Shown in pieces: positions 54,103-62,714 of a stretch of 64,000 nucleotides of DNA; within the stretch, counting starts at the first letter, position 1; each line of letters starts with the position of its first letter. The position numbers and the translations under genes are program-made. Origin of the DNA: Candidatus Aphodovivens excrementavium. Its GTDB lineage: Bacteria > Actinomycetota > Coriobacteriia > Coriobacteriales > Eggerthellaceae. The notes under the pieces were generated by a model. It had not been told where the DNA came from. It saw only the letters and a list, made by a program, of their open reading frames with translations, and made no database searches. The stretch is from contig DVKR01000034.1 of assembly GCA_018715935.1 (NCBI GenBank), positions 16,473-80,472 of the forward strand, in the 5' to 3' direction.

Positions 54103-55671
54103 ATGCCCATGGAATTGATTTGGGCGGTGGTTGGCCTTATCGTAGGCGCTGTCATTGCCTTTTTAGTAACCCGCTATATTGCCAATTCATCGACGAAACG
54201 AGCAGCTCAAGAAGCCCACGACCTTGTGGCTAAGGCTCAGTCCGAGGCCGACACCGCTCGTACGGAGGCTCAGCGCGAGGCTGAATCGCTGCGTCGTGAA
54301 GCTATTGTTGAAGCCAAAGACGAGGCGTTGAAGCTCAAACAGGAAGCCGAGGCGGAAAACCGAGAGCGCCTGAAAGAAGTTCGCGCAGCCGAATCTCGTC
54401 TTTCGCAGCGTGAAGAATCGCTGGACAGACGCGTCGAATCGCTTGACGCCCGCGAGAACCAAATTGCTGCACTGCAAGGACAGCTTGAAAAGCGTTCAGA
54501 CGAACTCGACGAAGCGGCCCAGGAAATCACACGTCGCTTGGAAAACGTAGCTGGCATGACGCCAGAGGAAGCCAAGGCGGAGCTTCTTGAGACGCTGAAG
54601 GATGAAGTTACGCATGAGTCCGCAGCGATCATTCGAGACGCGGAAACACGCACCAAGGCTGAGGCTGACAAAAAGGCACGCTCTATTCTCAGCCTCGCCA
54701 TTCAGCGCGTGGCTGCCGATCACTCAGCTGAGAGCACCGTTTCTACTATTCATATCCCCTCAGACGATCTGAAGGGGCGCATCATCGGACGCGAGGGCCG
54801 AAACATCCGTAGTTTCGAGCAGCTCACCGGTACTAACCTCATTATCGACGACACTCCCGAGTGCGTGACTATTTCGTGCTTCGACCCGGTACGCCGAGAG
54901 ATCGGTCGGGTTACTATGGAGAACCTGATTGCCGACGGTCGTATCCATCCGGCACGTATTGAAGAAATGTTCAAAAAGGCGGAAAACTTGGTTAACCAGC
55001 GCGTGCAGGAGGCTGGTGAACAGGCTACGTTCGATACGGGCATTCATGACCTTCATCCTGAGCTGGTTAAGACTCTTGGTCGTTTGCGTTACCGCACGTC
55101 CTACGGCCAAAACGTACTCAACCATTCTTTAGAGGTTGCTTACCTTACTGGCGTTATGGCATCCGAGCTTGGGCTGGACCCTGTTCCTGCAAAACGCGCC
55201 GGCCTGCTTCACGACCTTGGAAAAGCTGTTGACCATGAAGTAGAGGGAAGCCATGCGGTTATCGGCGCCGATCTTGCTCGTCGTTTTGGCGAGCGTGCCG
55301 ACATTGTTCACGCGATTGAGGCCCACCATAACGACGTCGAGCCCGATAGCGTGCTTGCCGTGCTTGTTCAGGCGGCAGACGCGGTTTCTGCTGCACGTCC
55401 CGGCGCACGCAAAGAGACGCTTGACGCATATATTAAGCGCCTAGAAAAGCTCGAGGAGATTGCGAATTCCTATAAGGGCGTTGAGCGCACCTACGCGATC
55501 CAGGCCGGGCGCGAAGTTCGTGTCATGGTTGAGCCTGACAAGGTCGATGAGGCGGCTACCGTTGTTTTGGCACACGATATTGCTCATCGCATTGAAAATG
55601 AAATGCAATATCCTGGACAGGTGAAAGTGGTTGTTATCCGTGAAAGCCGTGCTGTTGGCATTGCGAAGTAA
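54103..55671 (+). CDS. rny: Ribonuclease Y
   Basis: A 522-residue membrane-anchored endoribonuclease that begins mRNA decay. An N-terminal transmembrane helix (about 5-25) is followed by a long coiled coil (about 30-200, rich in Ala, Glu and Arg), a KH domain ([19 protein letters not shown]) and an HD domain ([27 protein letters not shown]). ATG 54103 follows GGAGGAGC; ATG 54109 is six bases further on. The 262-base leader upstream has no gene but can fold in two exclusive ways near 54001-54038. Confidence 0.95.
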   Translation: MPMELIWAVVGLIVGAVIAFLVTRYIANSSTKRAAQEAHDLVAKAQSEADTARTEAQREAESLRREAIVEAKDEALKLKQEAEAENRERLKEVRAAESRLSQREESLDRRVESLDARENQIAALQGQLEKRSDELDEAAQEITRRLENVAGMTPEEAKAELLETLKDEVTHESAAIIRDAETRTKAEADKKARSILSLAIQRVAADHSAESTVSTIHIPSDDLKGRIIGREGRNIRSFEQLTGTNLIIDDTPECVTISCFDPVRREIGRVTMENLIADGRIHPARIEEMFKKAENLVNQRVQEAGEQATFDTGIHDLHPELVKTLGRLRYRTSYGQNVLNHSLEVAYLTGVMASELGLDPVPAKRAGLLHDLGKAVDHEVEGSHAVIGADLARRFGERADIVHAIEAHHNDVEPDSVLAVLVQAADAVSAARPGARKETLDAYIKRLEKLEEIANSYKGVERTYAIQAGREVRVMVEPDKVDEAATVVLAHDIAHRIENEMQYPGQVKVVVIRESRAVGIAK

Positions 55672-55677
55672 CCCGCT

Positions 55678-56766
55678 GTGAGCAACCAGGAATTGACAGA
55701 CTTCATTGAAACGGCGAGCTCAGTCTCGCCGTTTCGCGTTGAAAGCGATTTCGGAAACGGATTCGTTCGCCTTCGAAGCGAAGAAGCGGAGCGGCGACAG
55801 GCCGCCCAAGATATTCGCTGTACGGAAGATATCATTATTGAGGCGTTTCGAAATTCTCGAGATGCGCACGCTCGGTCGATCTTTCTCGCCACTAGCAAAG
55901 AAGGCTCCGAGCGACACATCGTGATTATTGATGACGGAGACGGCGTTCCCGCCGACATGCATGACCATATATTCGAACCGCGTGTTACCTCTAAGCTCAA
56001 TTCTATGCGAATGGATAAATGGGGCGTGCACGGTCGTGGAATGGCGCTTTATTCAATTGCCGAAAACTGCGTTACCGCGCGTGTGGTTCAGTCTGACCTA
56101 ACGCTCGGATCGTCTTTTGAGTTTGTTTCCGACACCGCAAAGCTTAAAGAGAAAACCGATCAATCGACGTTTCCTTCGTTTTATCGGACTGAAGGAAATA
56201 CGGTTACGGTTCGCGGCCCGAAGAACATTCTTAGAACTACCTGTGAATTTGCCCTTGAGAGCGTTAATACCTGCACGGTATACATCGGGTCATTCGCTGA
56301 AATCGTCGCGACGCTCTACGCCTTCGCTTTGTCGTCACTGACGACCTCTCAGCGTTTATTCTGCACGGATGCAACCCGTATTCCGATATGCAAGCGGCTT
56401 GCGCTTGCTGGTGACGCGTCCCATCTAGCCGAGCTGGCAGCAGATATCGGCCTTTCGGTCTCTGAGCGAACGTGTCGTCGCGTTCTAGACGGCGACATAA
56501 CGCCTTGCGAACCCGTATTAGACCGCATTGCGATAGTCGATCCAAAGAACACTAAAGCCTCTCGCCCGAAAACCGCCAAACGAGTTTTAACGCAAGACGA
56601 CAGGGGGCTTAAGCTTGCCAACGAAGACTCACAGGCATTTCTTTCGAAAGTCAAGAAAGCCTATGCCGATTTGGCGCGCGATTACTATCTTGAGCCCGAT
56701 GTTGCACCGCGATTGGCGATTCGTCGCGACGAGCTCACTATTTCAATTCCATTGCGGAAGGTGTAA
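55678..56766 (+). CDS. Bergerat-fold (GHKL) ATPase of unknown function
   Basis: A 362-residue protein starting at GTG 55678, six bases after rny. The ATP site is visible: an N box EAFRNSRDA (N59), a G1 box IDDGDGVP (about 84-91) and a G2 box GVHGRGMALYSI (about 116-127), the layout of MutL, Hsp90 and MORC-type ATPases. There is no His-phosphorylation domain, transmembrane helix or receiver domain, so it is not a sensor kinase. The C-terminal 150 residues match nothing I recognise. In Bacillus this slot between rny and spoVS holds ymdB; this gene is unrelated to that phosphodiesterase. Confidence 0.85.
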   Translation: MSNQELTDFIETASSVSPFRVESDFGNGFVRLRSEEAERRQAAQDIRCTEDIIIEAFRNSRDAHARSIFLATSKEGSERHIVIIDDGDGVPADMHDHIFEPRVTSKLNSMRMDKWGVHGRGMALYSIAENCVTARVVQSDLTLGSSFEFVSDTAKLKEKTDQSTFPSFYRTEGNTVTVRGPKNILRTTCEFALESVNTCTVYIGSFAEIVATLYAFALSSLTTSQRLFCTDATRIPICKRLALAGDASHLAELAADIGLSVSERTCRRVLDGDITPCEPVLDRIAIVDPKNTKASRPKTAKRVLTQDDRGLKLANEDSQAFLSKVKKAYADLARDYYLEPDVAPRLAIRRDELTISIPLRKV

Positions 56767-56878
56767 TAGGTGTTGTTGCTTGCGTGCGTGTTCATGAATG
56801 ACTAGAATATTCCAAGGTCAAAACTGCTTTATTTTTAGTTAAACCGCCACAAATGCACCACTGAGACGAAGGATACTA

Positions 56879-57211
56879 ATGCTCGACAACGAACATAAAG
56901 CCGATGGCAGTTGCCTCAAGGTATCTTCTAAATCATCTCCCGCATCCGTTGCTGGTGCCATTGCCGGAATGGTGAAGGACGGGGTTACCGTAGAGCTCCA
57001 ATCGGTTGGCGCAGGTGCGGTGAACCAGGCGGTTAAGGCGATCGCCATATCTCGCGGCTTCCTTTCGCCGGTAGGCATCGAGATCGCCTGCATTCCCTCT
57101 TTTGCCGATATCGTCATCGACGGCGAATACAGAACCGCAATTCGCTTTGCCATCGAACCGCGCATCACTCACGGCGCTGCGCTGCACACCGAATCGGACG
57201 AGCTGGTATAA
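56879..57211 (+). CDS. spoVS: SpoVS-family protein
   Basis: A 110-residue protein with the SpoVS pattern: LKVSSKSSPASVAGAIAG near the N-terminus, VELQSVGAGAVNQAVKAIAI, then ARGFLSP-type SRGFLSPVGIEIACIPSF. SpoVS is needed for sporulation in Bacillus, yet this lineage is thought not to make spores, so it probably does another job. A 112-base gap separates it from the ATPase gene and 23 bases from miaB. The start at 56879 lacks a strong ribosome site (AAGGATACTA). Confidence 0.9.
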   Translation: MLDNEHKADGSCLKVSSKSSPASVAGAIAGMVKDGVTVELQSVGAGAVNQAVKAIAISRGFLSPVGIEIACIPSFADIVIDGEYRTAIRFAIEPRITHGAALHTESDELV

Positions 57212-57234
57212 CGTACGAATTCGAAAGGCTGTAA

Positions 57235-58701
57235 TTGGACATTTCCACCTCTCCAAGCCCTGATGCTTCCGTAAAGGGGCATCGTTTGTCGCTTGCTTCT
57301 CTCGAGCCGCATGGTTCGAACAACTTCACCGGAACATCTGCTTTTGAAGGGCTGACGTTATGCGTTCGCACCTTTGGATGCCAGATGAACAAGCATGATT
57401 CCGAGCGTGTTGCCGGTATGCTCGAATCTATGGGCGCCGTGTCCGTCGATTCTATTGAAGAAGCGGATATCGTTGTTTTCATGACGTGCTGCGTGAGAGA
57501 GGCGGCCGATACGCGTCTCTACGGGCAGGTTGCCTCCATGAAAAACGTCCCCCTTCGCTCGGGAACCCCTCTCGATAAGCGCATAGTTGCCGTTGGCGGC
57601 TGCATAGGTCAAAGAGATGGTCAAAAGCTACTTGACGCACTGCCCCATCTCGACGTTGTGTTCGGAACGCATAACATCGGGTCGCTTCCGCATCTGCTGA
57701 GCGCCTCGGTGAACGAGGGGAAAAGAGACGTTGAAGTTCTTGACGCCTCATCGTCGTTTCCCACCGACCTACCCTCGCATCGCGAGCATTCGTGGGCTGC
57801 ATGGCTTCCTATTACTATCGGATGCAACAACTTTTGCACCTACTGCATCGTTCCCTACGTACGCGGCAGGGAGAAGTCTCGAGCTTTGGAAGACATTGTT
57901 GCCGAAGCGCAACGCTACGTGGATGCCGGAGTGAAAGAGATCACTCTGTTGGGCCAAAACGTTAACTCGTACGGACGAGATCTTTATGGAATCCCGCGGT
58001 TTGCTGAAGTTCTTGACGCGGTGGACGCAACCGGCATCAAACGGCTGCGTTTTGCGACAAGCCATCCGAAAGACCTTACGGATGAGGTCATTGCTAAATT
58101 CGGCACCCTTCGTTCCTTAATGCCCGCCCTTCACTTACCGGTGCAATCTGGCTCTAATGCAATTTTGGCTTCAATGAACAGGCGCTACACGAAAGAGCAT
58201 TACAGAGGGCTCGTCGACAAGCTTCGTCGGGCGTGTCCGGACATTGCGCTTTCAACTGACGTTATCGTTGGTTTTCCTGGCGAAACCGACAAAGACTTCG
58301 AGGACACGTATCGCCTTGTTGAAGAGATCGGCTACCACCAGGTGTTCACGTTCATCTATTCGAAACGCGAAGGAACCCCGGCGGCAAAGATTGACGATCC
58401 GACTCCCCACGAAGTGATCCAGAAGCGTTTCGACCGCTTGGTTGAAGCGGTGCAAGACCATGCATGGAAGGCAAATCAGGCAGACTTGTCGACCACTGTA
58501 GAGGTTCTTGTTGAAGGCTCTTCCAAGCGCGACAGCTCCTTATTGGCCGGGAAGACGCCCAAAAACCAAACCGTTCACGCCTCTATTCCCAGTGGACTAT
58601 CAATTGAAGATTTGCGGGGTAGGTTCGTTGACGTGAAGATTGATCAGGCTAAAACGTGGTATTTGTCGGGAGAAGTGGTTGACGGATCCATCCATGATTA
58701 G
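57235..58701 (+). CDS. miaB: tRNA 2-methylthio-N6-dimethylallyladenosine synthase MiaB
   Basis: A 488-residue radical SAM methylthiotransferase. An N-terminal 40 residues precede VRTFGCQMNKHDSERVAG, then MTCCVREAADTRLYG (the three UPF0004 cysteines), CNNFCTYCIVPYVRGRE, LGQNVNSYGRD and a TRAM domain. It adds the methylthio group to i6A37, made by MiaA next door. The start is TTG 57235 after AAAGG. Its end overlaps miaA by eight bases. Confidence 0.93.
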   Translation: MDISTSPSPDASVKGHRLSLASLEPHGSNNFTGTSAFEGLTLCVRTFGCQMNKHDSERVAGMLESMGAVSVDSIEEADIVVFMTCCVREAADTRLYGQVASMKNVPLRSGTPLDKRIVAVGGCIGQRDGQKLLDALPHLDVVFGTHNIGSLPHLLSASVNEGKRDVEVLDASSSFPTDLPSHREHSWAAWLPITIGCNNFCTYCIVPYVRGREKSRALEDIVAEAQRYVDAGVKEITLLGQNVNSYGRDLYGIPRFAEVLDAVDATGIKRLRFATSHPKDLTDEVIAKFGTLRSLMPALHLPVQSGSNAILASMNRRYTKEHYRGLVDKLRRACPDIALSTDVIVGFPGETDKDFEDTYRLVEEIGYHQVFTFIYSKREGTPAAKIDDPTPHEVIQKRFDRLVEAVQDHAWKANQADLSTTVEVLVEGSSKRDSSLLAGKTPKNQTVHASIPSGLSIEDLRGRFVDVKIDQAKTWYLSGEVVDGSIHD

Positions 58702-59653
58702 CGGTACTTCTGTTATAGCCGTCGTAGGACCCACCGCTTCAGGTAAAACCGATTTGGCTTTGCGTATCGCGTTGGCAAAGGGCGGGGAAGTGGTTAGCGC
58801 CGACTCGATGCAGGTGTATCGCGGTATGGACATCGGCACGGGAAAGATTCCGGTAGCGGAGCGAACAGTCCCGCATTTCGGGCTTGACTTGGTGGATCCG
58901 GGGGAGCCGTACTCAGCCGCCCTATTCCAGTCGTATGCACGTAGGTGCTTTAAGGACATACATGCGCGCGGTAAGCGTGCGATTTTATGCGGAGGTACCG
59001 GGTTTTACGTCCGGGCGGCAATTGATGGGTATGAATTTCCCAAAGGGGAGCAAGTTGGCAATAGCATTCGCGACACCTATCATGCTTTTGCGCAAGCCAA
59101 CGGAACTCAGGCGCTATGGGAAGCCCTCCACAAGGCTGATCCCGAGAGTGCCGCCATCATACCTCCCGCTGATGTTAAACGCGTCATACGCGCCTTTGAA
59201 CTGCTAGAGGATGGCACATCGTACGCACAGCAACGAGAGCGTCTTTCCTCCATTCCGCAAGTTGTTCCCTGTGTGTTCCTTGGGCTTAAGGTCGAACCCG
59301 ACATCCTGAGGCGTAGGATCGACCAGCGTGTAGACGCCATGTTTGAAGCAGGCTTGGTAGAAGAGGTAAGATCGCTTCTTGACGGCGGTTTCCGCCAGGG
59401 AATCACCGCCCCTCAGGCCATTGGCTACAAGGAAGTCGTAGCGGCGCTTGATGGCGAGATTACGCTCGACGAGGCTAAGGAGCGCATCAAGGTTAGCACC
59501 AGACGATACGCCAAACGCCAACGTACATGGTTCAGAAAAGACTCTCGAATCATTTGGCTAGACGCCGATTCCGGCGACCTTGAAGAACTCGAGCGGCAAG
59601 CGCTTGCAGTGATCGACTCAACTGACAACGCCTTTTCAGTCTCTGTGCACTGA
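58694..59653 (+). CDS. miaA: tRNA dimethylallyltransferase MiaA
   Basis: A 319-residue enzyme adding a prenyl group to A37. It has the P-loop GPTASGKTDLA (about 11-21), VSADSMQVYRGMDIGTGK, CGGTGFYVRA and GYKEVVAALDGE. The start at 58694 overlaps miaB; the in-frame ATG at 58640 lies inside miaB. The two enzymes act in sequence on the same base. Confidence 0.96.
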   Translation: MISGTSVIAVVGPTASGKTDLALRIALAKGGEVVSADSMQVYRGMDIGTGKIPVAERTVPHFGLDLVDPGEPYSAALFQSYARRCFKDIHARGKRAILCGGTGFYVRAAIDGYEFPKGEQVGNSIRDTYHAFAQANGTQALWEALHKADPESAAIIPPADVKRVIRAFELLEDGTSYAQQRERLSSIPQVVPCVFLGLKVEPDILRRRIDQRVDAMFEAGLVEEVRSLLDGGFRQGITAPQAIGYKEVVAALDGEITLDEAKERIKVSTRRYAKRQRTWFRKDSRIIWLDADSGDLEELERQALAVIDSTDNAFSVSVH

Positions 59654-59675
59654 GCTAATCGACGAGGAGTCCGTT

Positions 59676-60989
59676 ATGGGTGAGTTTATGCCTATTGTGG
59701 AACGAGGGCCAAAAACTACATTCGAGCCGCAAAGAGAGCGTGCCATTCTTGTTGGCGTTGAACGGCCTAAGTCGAACTGGTCGATAGAATCTTCGCTGGC
59801 AGAGCTTGAGCGCCTTGCTGACACGGCTGGTGCCGACACGGTTGCTGTTACTACGCAAAAGCTCGAGTCTCCCAACCCGCGCACTTTCGTTGGCACGGGA
59901 AAGGCGGAAGAGATTGCAAGCCTGGCGCGAGCCTACTCGGCCGATCTCGTCATTTTCGACGATGAGCTTAGCCCCTCTCAACAGGCGAATCTTGAAAAGA
60001 TTGTCGACAAAGACGTTAAGGTTATCGACAGAACGGCGCTGATCCTCGACATATTTGCCCTCCATGCAACAAGCCGCGAAGGGCGCCTGCAGGTTCGCTT
60101 GGCCCAAAACCAGTATCTTTACCCTCGCCTTCGTGGCATGTGGGCTCACCTTGCCTCCAACCGAATGGGAGGCGGAGTGGGGTCTCGATTCGGCGAAGGC
60201 GAAAGCCAGCTTGAGGTTGACCGCCGCATGGTTCGAAAGAGGATCACCTCCATCAAACGCGAGCTCGAGCATCTCAGTTCGGTTCGTTCCCTTCAACGAG
60301 AAAGCCGTTTCGCAAGCGGTATGTTCAAGGTTGCGCTTGCAGGCTACACAAACGCAGGCAAATCGAGTCTGCTCAATCGGCTGACAGACGCAGATGTGTT
60401 AAGTTACGACAAGCTATTTGCCACGCTCGACTCAACTACGAGAAAATACAAGCTTCCCGAGGGAAGGGAAATCACTCTGACTGACACCGTGGGCTTCATC
60501 CAGAAGCTCCCCACCACGCTTGTTGAAGCTTTCAAATCGACTCTTGATGAAATTACAGGCGCGGATTTGATTCTGCATGTGATCGATTCTTCTTCGTTGG
60601 AATACGAGACGCAGATTGTTGCGGTTGAGGAAGTTCTCGACCAAATTCATGCCCATGCCATTCCCACCATTAAGGTATTCAATAAAACCGACCTTCTTTC
60701 CGCAGACGAGCTATCGGCGCTACTTTCACGTCATCCCCATGATGTGTTCGTATCGGCTGAGACGGGGCAGGGGATTGATACGCTAATCAAGCGTGTTGAA
60801 CTTGCGGCTTCCTCCACCGATACTGCCATTGAAGTTGTTATCCCCTACGATAAGGGCAAGCTCGTATCACTGGCCCATCAGCGCTGTCGCATTGTTTCAG
60901 AAGAGCACAAAGCCGAAGGAACCTATCTTTCGATGATGGTGCCTTCGGCCTATCGCGACGCGTTCAAAAACTATCAAGTTTCTGTGTAG
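59676..60989 (+). CDS. hflX: GTPase HflX
   Basis: A 437-residue ribosome-binding GTPase that splits stalled ribosomes. The N-terminal HflX domain has TKPNPRTFVGTGKAEEIA-type SPNPRTFVGTGKAEE and VIDRTALILDIFALHA, followed by an arginine-rich helical hairpin. The GTPase domain starts VALAGYTNAGKSSLLN, with TDTVGFIQKLPTTLVEAFKS and NKTDLLS. GAGGAG precedes the ATG. It follows miaA as in many Gram-positives and converges with lexA. Confidence 0.95.
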   Translation: MGEFMPIVERGPKTTFEPQRERAILVGVERPKSNWSIESSLAELERLADTAGADTVAVTTQKLESPNPRTFVGTGKAEEIASLARAYSADLVIFDDELSPSQQANLEKIVDKDVKVIDRTALILDIFALHATSREGRLQVRLAQNQYLYPRLRGMWAHLASNRMGGGVGSRFGEGESQLEVDRRMVRKRITSIKRELEHLSSVRSLQRESRFASGMFKVALAGYTNAGKSSLLNRLTDADVLSYDKLFATLDSTTRKYKLPEGREITLTDTVGFIQKLPTTLVEAFKSTLDEITGADLILHVIDSSSLEYETQIVAVEEVLDQIHAHAIPTIKVFNKTDLLSADELSALLSRHPHDVFVSAETGQGIDTLIKRVELAASSTDTAIEVVIPYDKGKLVSLAHQRCRIVSEEHKAEGTYLSMMVPSAYRDAFKNYQVSV

Positions 60990-61037
60990 CGAACCGGTGC
61001 ATGAATGCCAGAACGCTCACAGATCACTAGAGAACCC

Positions 61038-61676
61038 TTAGAGCCTTCTAAACACCGCCACCACTTTTCCTGCTATCGAGCAATCACGCGTAATGATAGG
61101 CTCCATCGAGGAGTTCTCGGGTTGAAGACGAACGTAGTCCTTCTCGCGATAAAAGCGCTTGACAGTAGCGCCGTCGTCGATCAACGCAACTACGATATCG
61201 CCATTGTTGGCAACAGGCTGCTCCTTCACCACGACGTAGTCTCCGTCGTTAATGCCGGCCTCAATCATGGAGTCTCCACGAACCGAGAGCATAAAAGAAG
61301 GGGCGTCACCTACGATGTCGGTGGGAAGCGTCATAGTGTCAGTAATGTTTTCTTCGGCCAATATCGGCGAGCCAGCGGCAACATTTCCGACAAGGGGAAC
61401 TTCGACTGCCCTTCCGAAAGACGGTGCGATGACGTTACTTGTGGAAAGGGAATCATCTTGCGTGTGCGAAAGAGTTATGGAGCGCGATTTTAACGGATCA
61501 CGCTTAATAAGGCCTTTTTCTTCAAGAGCCTTAAGGTGCACGTGCACTGTGGAAGGGGAGGAAAGCCCCAGGCTTTGGCAGATCTCGCGTACCGTAGGCC
61601 CATACCCCTTTTCACGAATGCACTCTTCGATGCAATCAAGAACCGCCTGCTGACGCTTGGTGACCTTTGCACTCAT
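61038..61676 (-). CDS. lexA: SOS repressor LexA
   Basis: A 212-residue repressor. The winged-helix N-terminus is KVTKRQQAVLDCIEECIREKG with PTVREICQSLGLSSPSTVHVH. The self-cleavage site is the Ala-Gly in NVAAGSP, the catalytic Ser is in RGDSMIEAGI and the Lys in DDGATVKRFY. It recognises GAAC-N4-GTTC-type boxes. Three candidate boxes lie upstream (61696-61709, 61725-61737, 61752-61764), so it is autoregulated. AGAGGA precedes the ATG. Confidence 0.97.
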   Translation of the reverse strand: MSAKVTKRQQAVLDCIEECIREKGYGPTVREICQSLGLSSPSTVHVHLKALEEKGLIKRDPLKSRSITLSHTQDDSLSTSNVIAPSFGRAVEVPLVGNVAAGSPILAEENITDTMTLPTDIVGDAPSFMLSVRGDSMIEAGINDGDYVVVKEQPVANNGDIVVALIDDGATVKRFYREKDYVRLQPENSSMEPIITRDCSIAGKVVAVFRRL

Positions 61677-61695
61677 CGATCTGTCCTCTCTAAAT

Positions 61696-61709
61696 CGAAC
61701 AAACGTTTG
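61696..61709. promoter_or_regulatory. LexA box in the lexA leader
   Basis: CGAACAAACGTTTG is close to the Gram-positive SOS box CGAACRNRYGTTYG. It lies 20 bases upstream of the lexA start codon. Confidence 0.75.
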
Positions 61710-61717
61710 AATTTCTG

Positions 61718-61771
61718 TTGACAGGAACCTTTGTTCGCTTTATTATATACACGAACAAAGGTTCTATGCAA
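61718..61771. promoter_or_regulatory. Overlapping divergent SOS promoters with two mirror-image LexA boxes
   Basis: Rightward: TTGACA (61718-61723), 17-base spacer, TATTAT (61741-61746). Leftward for lexA: TTGCAT (61771-61766), 18-base spacer, TATAAT (61747-61742). GAACCTTTGTTCG (61725-61737) and CGAACAAAGGTTC (61752-61764) are perfect inverted copies of each other, and each contains GAAC-N4-GTTC. Each lies in the spacer of one promoter and just past the -10 of the other, so LexA bound to them should silence both. Confidence 0.8.
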
Positions 61772-61788
61772 GAAGGGAAGGTAGAAAA

Positions 61789-62115
61789 ATGAGCAATTTC
61801 GAAAGCAATTTCCCTGTTGACGGCTCTTCGGCCCTACGCGTTGAAACAATACATCCCGCATCCACTCGCATCATTTCCTTTCCTGAAAGCAGCAAACATC
61901 CTCGACATGCGAAGATCAAAGAGCCTTCGAACGCCGATTCGAGACACGCGCTCTTTACGACTGTTTCTAGTTTTCTCTGCAAGGGAGAAATGATTTCGGC
62001 CTTGCGCTATGGGTCGTGCGCGGGAAAACCCAGCGGGCGTATGAGCAGCCTTCAAGCGGCAGGCGCCGCCTTGGCATTCTTCGTCTTCTTCCTCGGAACG
62101 CTATTGTTCATATAG
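61789..62115 (+). CDS. SOS-controlled small tail-anchored membrane protein, unknown function
   Basis: A 108-residue protein with AGAAGGGAAGG before its ATG. Residues 1-85 are polar and basic; about 88-108 form one C-terminal transmembrane helix (LQAAGAALAFFVFFLGTLLF), suggesting a tail-anchored protein with its N-terminus inside. The strong promoter carries two LexA boxes, so DNA damage should induce it. In Mycobacterium and Corynebacterium the gene between lexA and nrdR is chiZ or divS, SOS cell-division inhibitors; Bacillus lexA has yneA beside it. No LysM or other known domain is seen here, so it may be an unrelated gene doing the same job. That role is inference. Confidence 0.8.
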   Translation: MSNFESNFPVDGSSALRVETIHPASTRIISFPESSKHPRHAKIKEPSNADSRHALFTTVSSFLCKGEMISALRYGSCAGKPSGRMSSLQAAGAALAFFVFFLGTLLFI

Positions 62116-62159
62116 CCGTTCCCTACATATCCACTGATGCTGCGTTTCAGTGGGTGCGT

Positions 62160-62182
62160 GAAGGCCCCGCATAGGGGCCTTC
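62160..62182 (+). terminator. Hairpin after the SOS membrane protein gene
   Basis: GAAGGCCCC (62160-62168) pairs perfectly with GGGGCCTTC (62174-62182) around GCATA. No strong T run follows. It separates the SOS gene from nrdR, so nrdR probably has its own promoter in the 84 bases that follow. Confidence 0.55.
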
Positions 62183-62266
62183 GATATCTATGATTATTTC
62201 ACGATGCAGCACGATATAGCGCCTGATAAGGTATTATGTTAGCCGTAATTCGACTAAAGGAGGATC

Positions 62267-62713
62267 ATGCGCTGTCCATCGTGCGGTCATCTTGAATCAA
62301 AAGTGGTCGATTCTCGACCCTCTGATGACGGTTCGGTAATTCGCCGTAGGCGGGAATGCCTTGCCTGCGGAAGACGTTTTACAACCTACGAGCGGTCTGA
62401 GGAAAACCCTCTTATTGTTGTTAAAGTGGACGGATCTTCAGAAGCGTACGACCGCCAGAAACTGATGCGCGGCCTGCTGATAGCCTGCGCGAAAAGGCCG
62501 ATCTCTCCAGAACAGATCTCATCGCTAATCGACAGCATAGAATCCGAGTTGAGAAACCGAAACGAGATCGAGATACGATCAAAAGATCTCGGCGATATGG
62601 TAATGAGCCGACTAGCAAAGCTAGACGACGTTGCCTACGTTCGCTTCGCAAGCGTGTATAAGGACTTCCAAAACATCGAAGAATTTGCTGCTGCATTAGA
62701 GGAGCTGCATTAA
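62267..62713 (+). CDS. nrdR: Transcriptional repressor NrdR
   Basis: A 148-residue repressor of ribonucleotide reductase genes that responds to ATP/dATP. The N-terminal zinc ribbon is CPSCGHLESKVVDSRP with CLACGRRFTTYER; the ATP-cone domain follows (VVKVDGSSEAYDRQKLMRGL). AAAGGAGG precedes the ATG. No nrd operon is in this window, so its targets lie elsewhere. It is co-directional with dut one base later, linking two dNTP-pool functions. Confidence 0.96.
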   Translation: MRCPSCGHLESKVVDSRPSDDGSVIRRRRECLACGRRFTTYERSEENPLIVVKVDGSSEAYDRQKLMRGLLIACAKRPISPEQISSLIDSIESELRNRNEIEIRSKDLGDMVMSRLAKLDDVAYVRFASVYKDFQNIEEFAAALEELH

Positions 62714-62714
62714 C

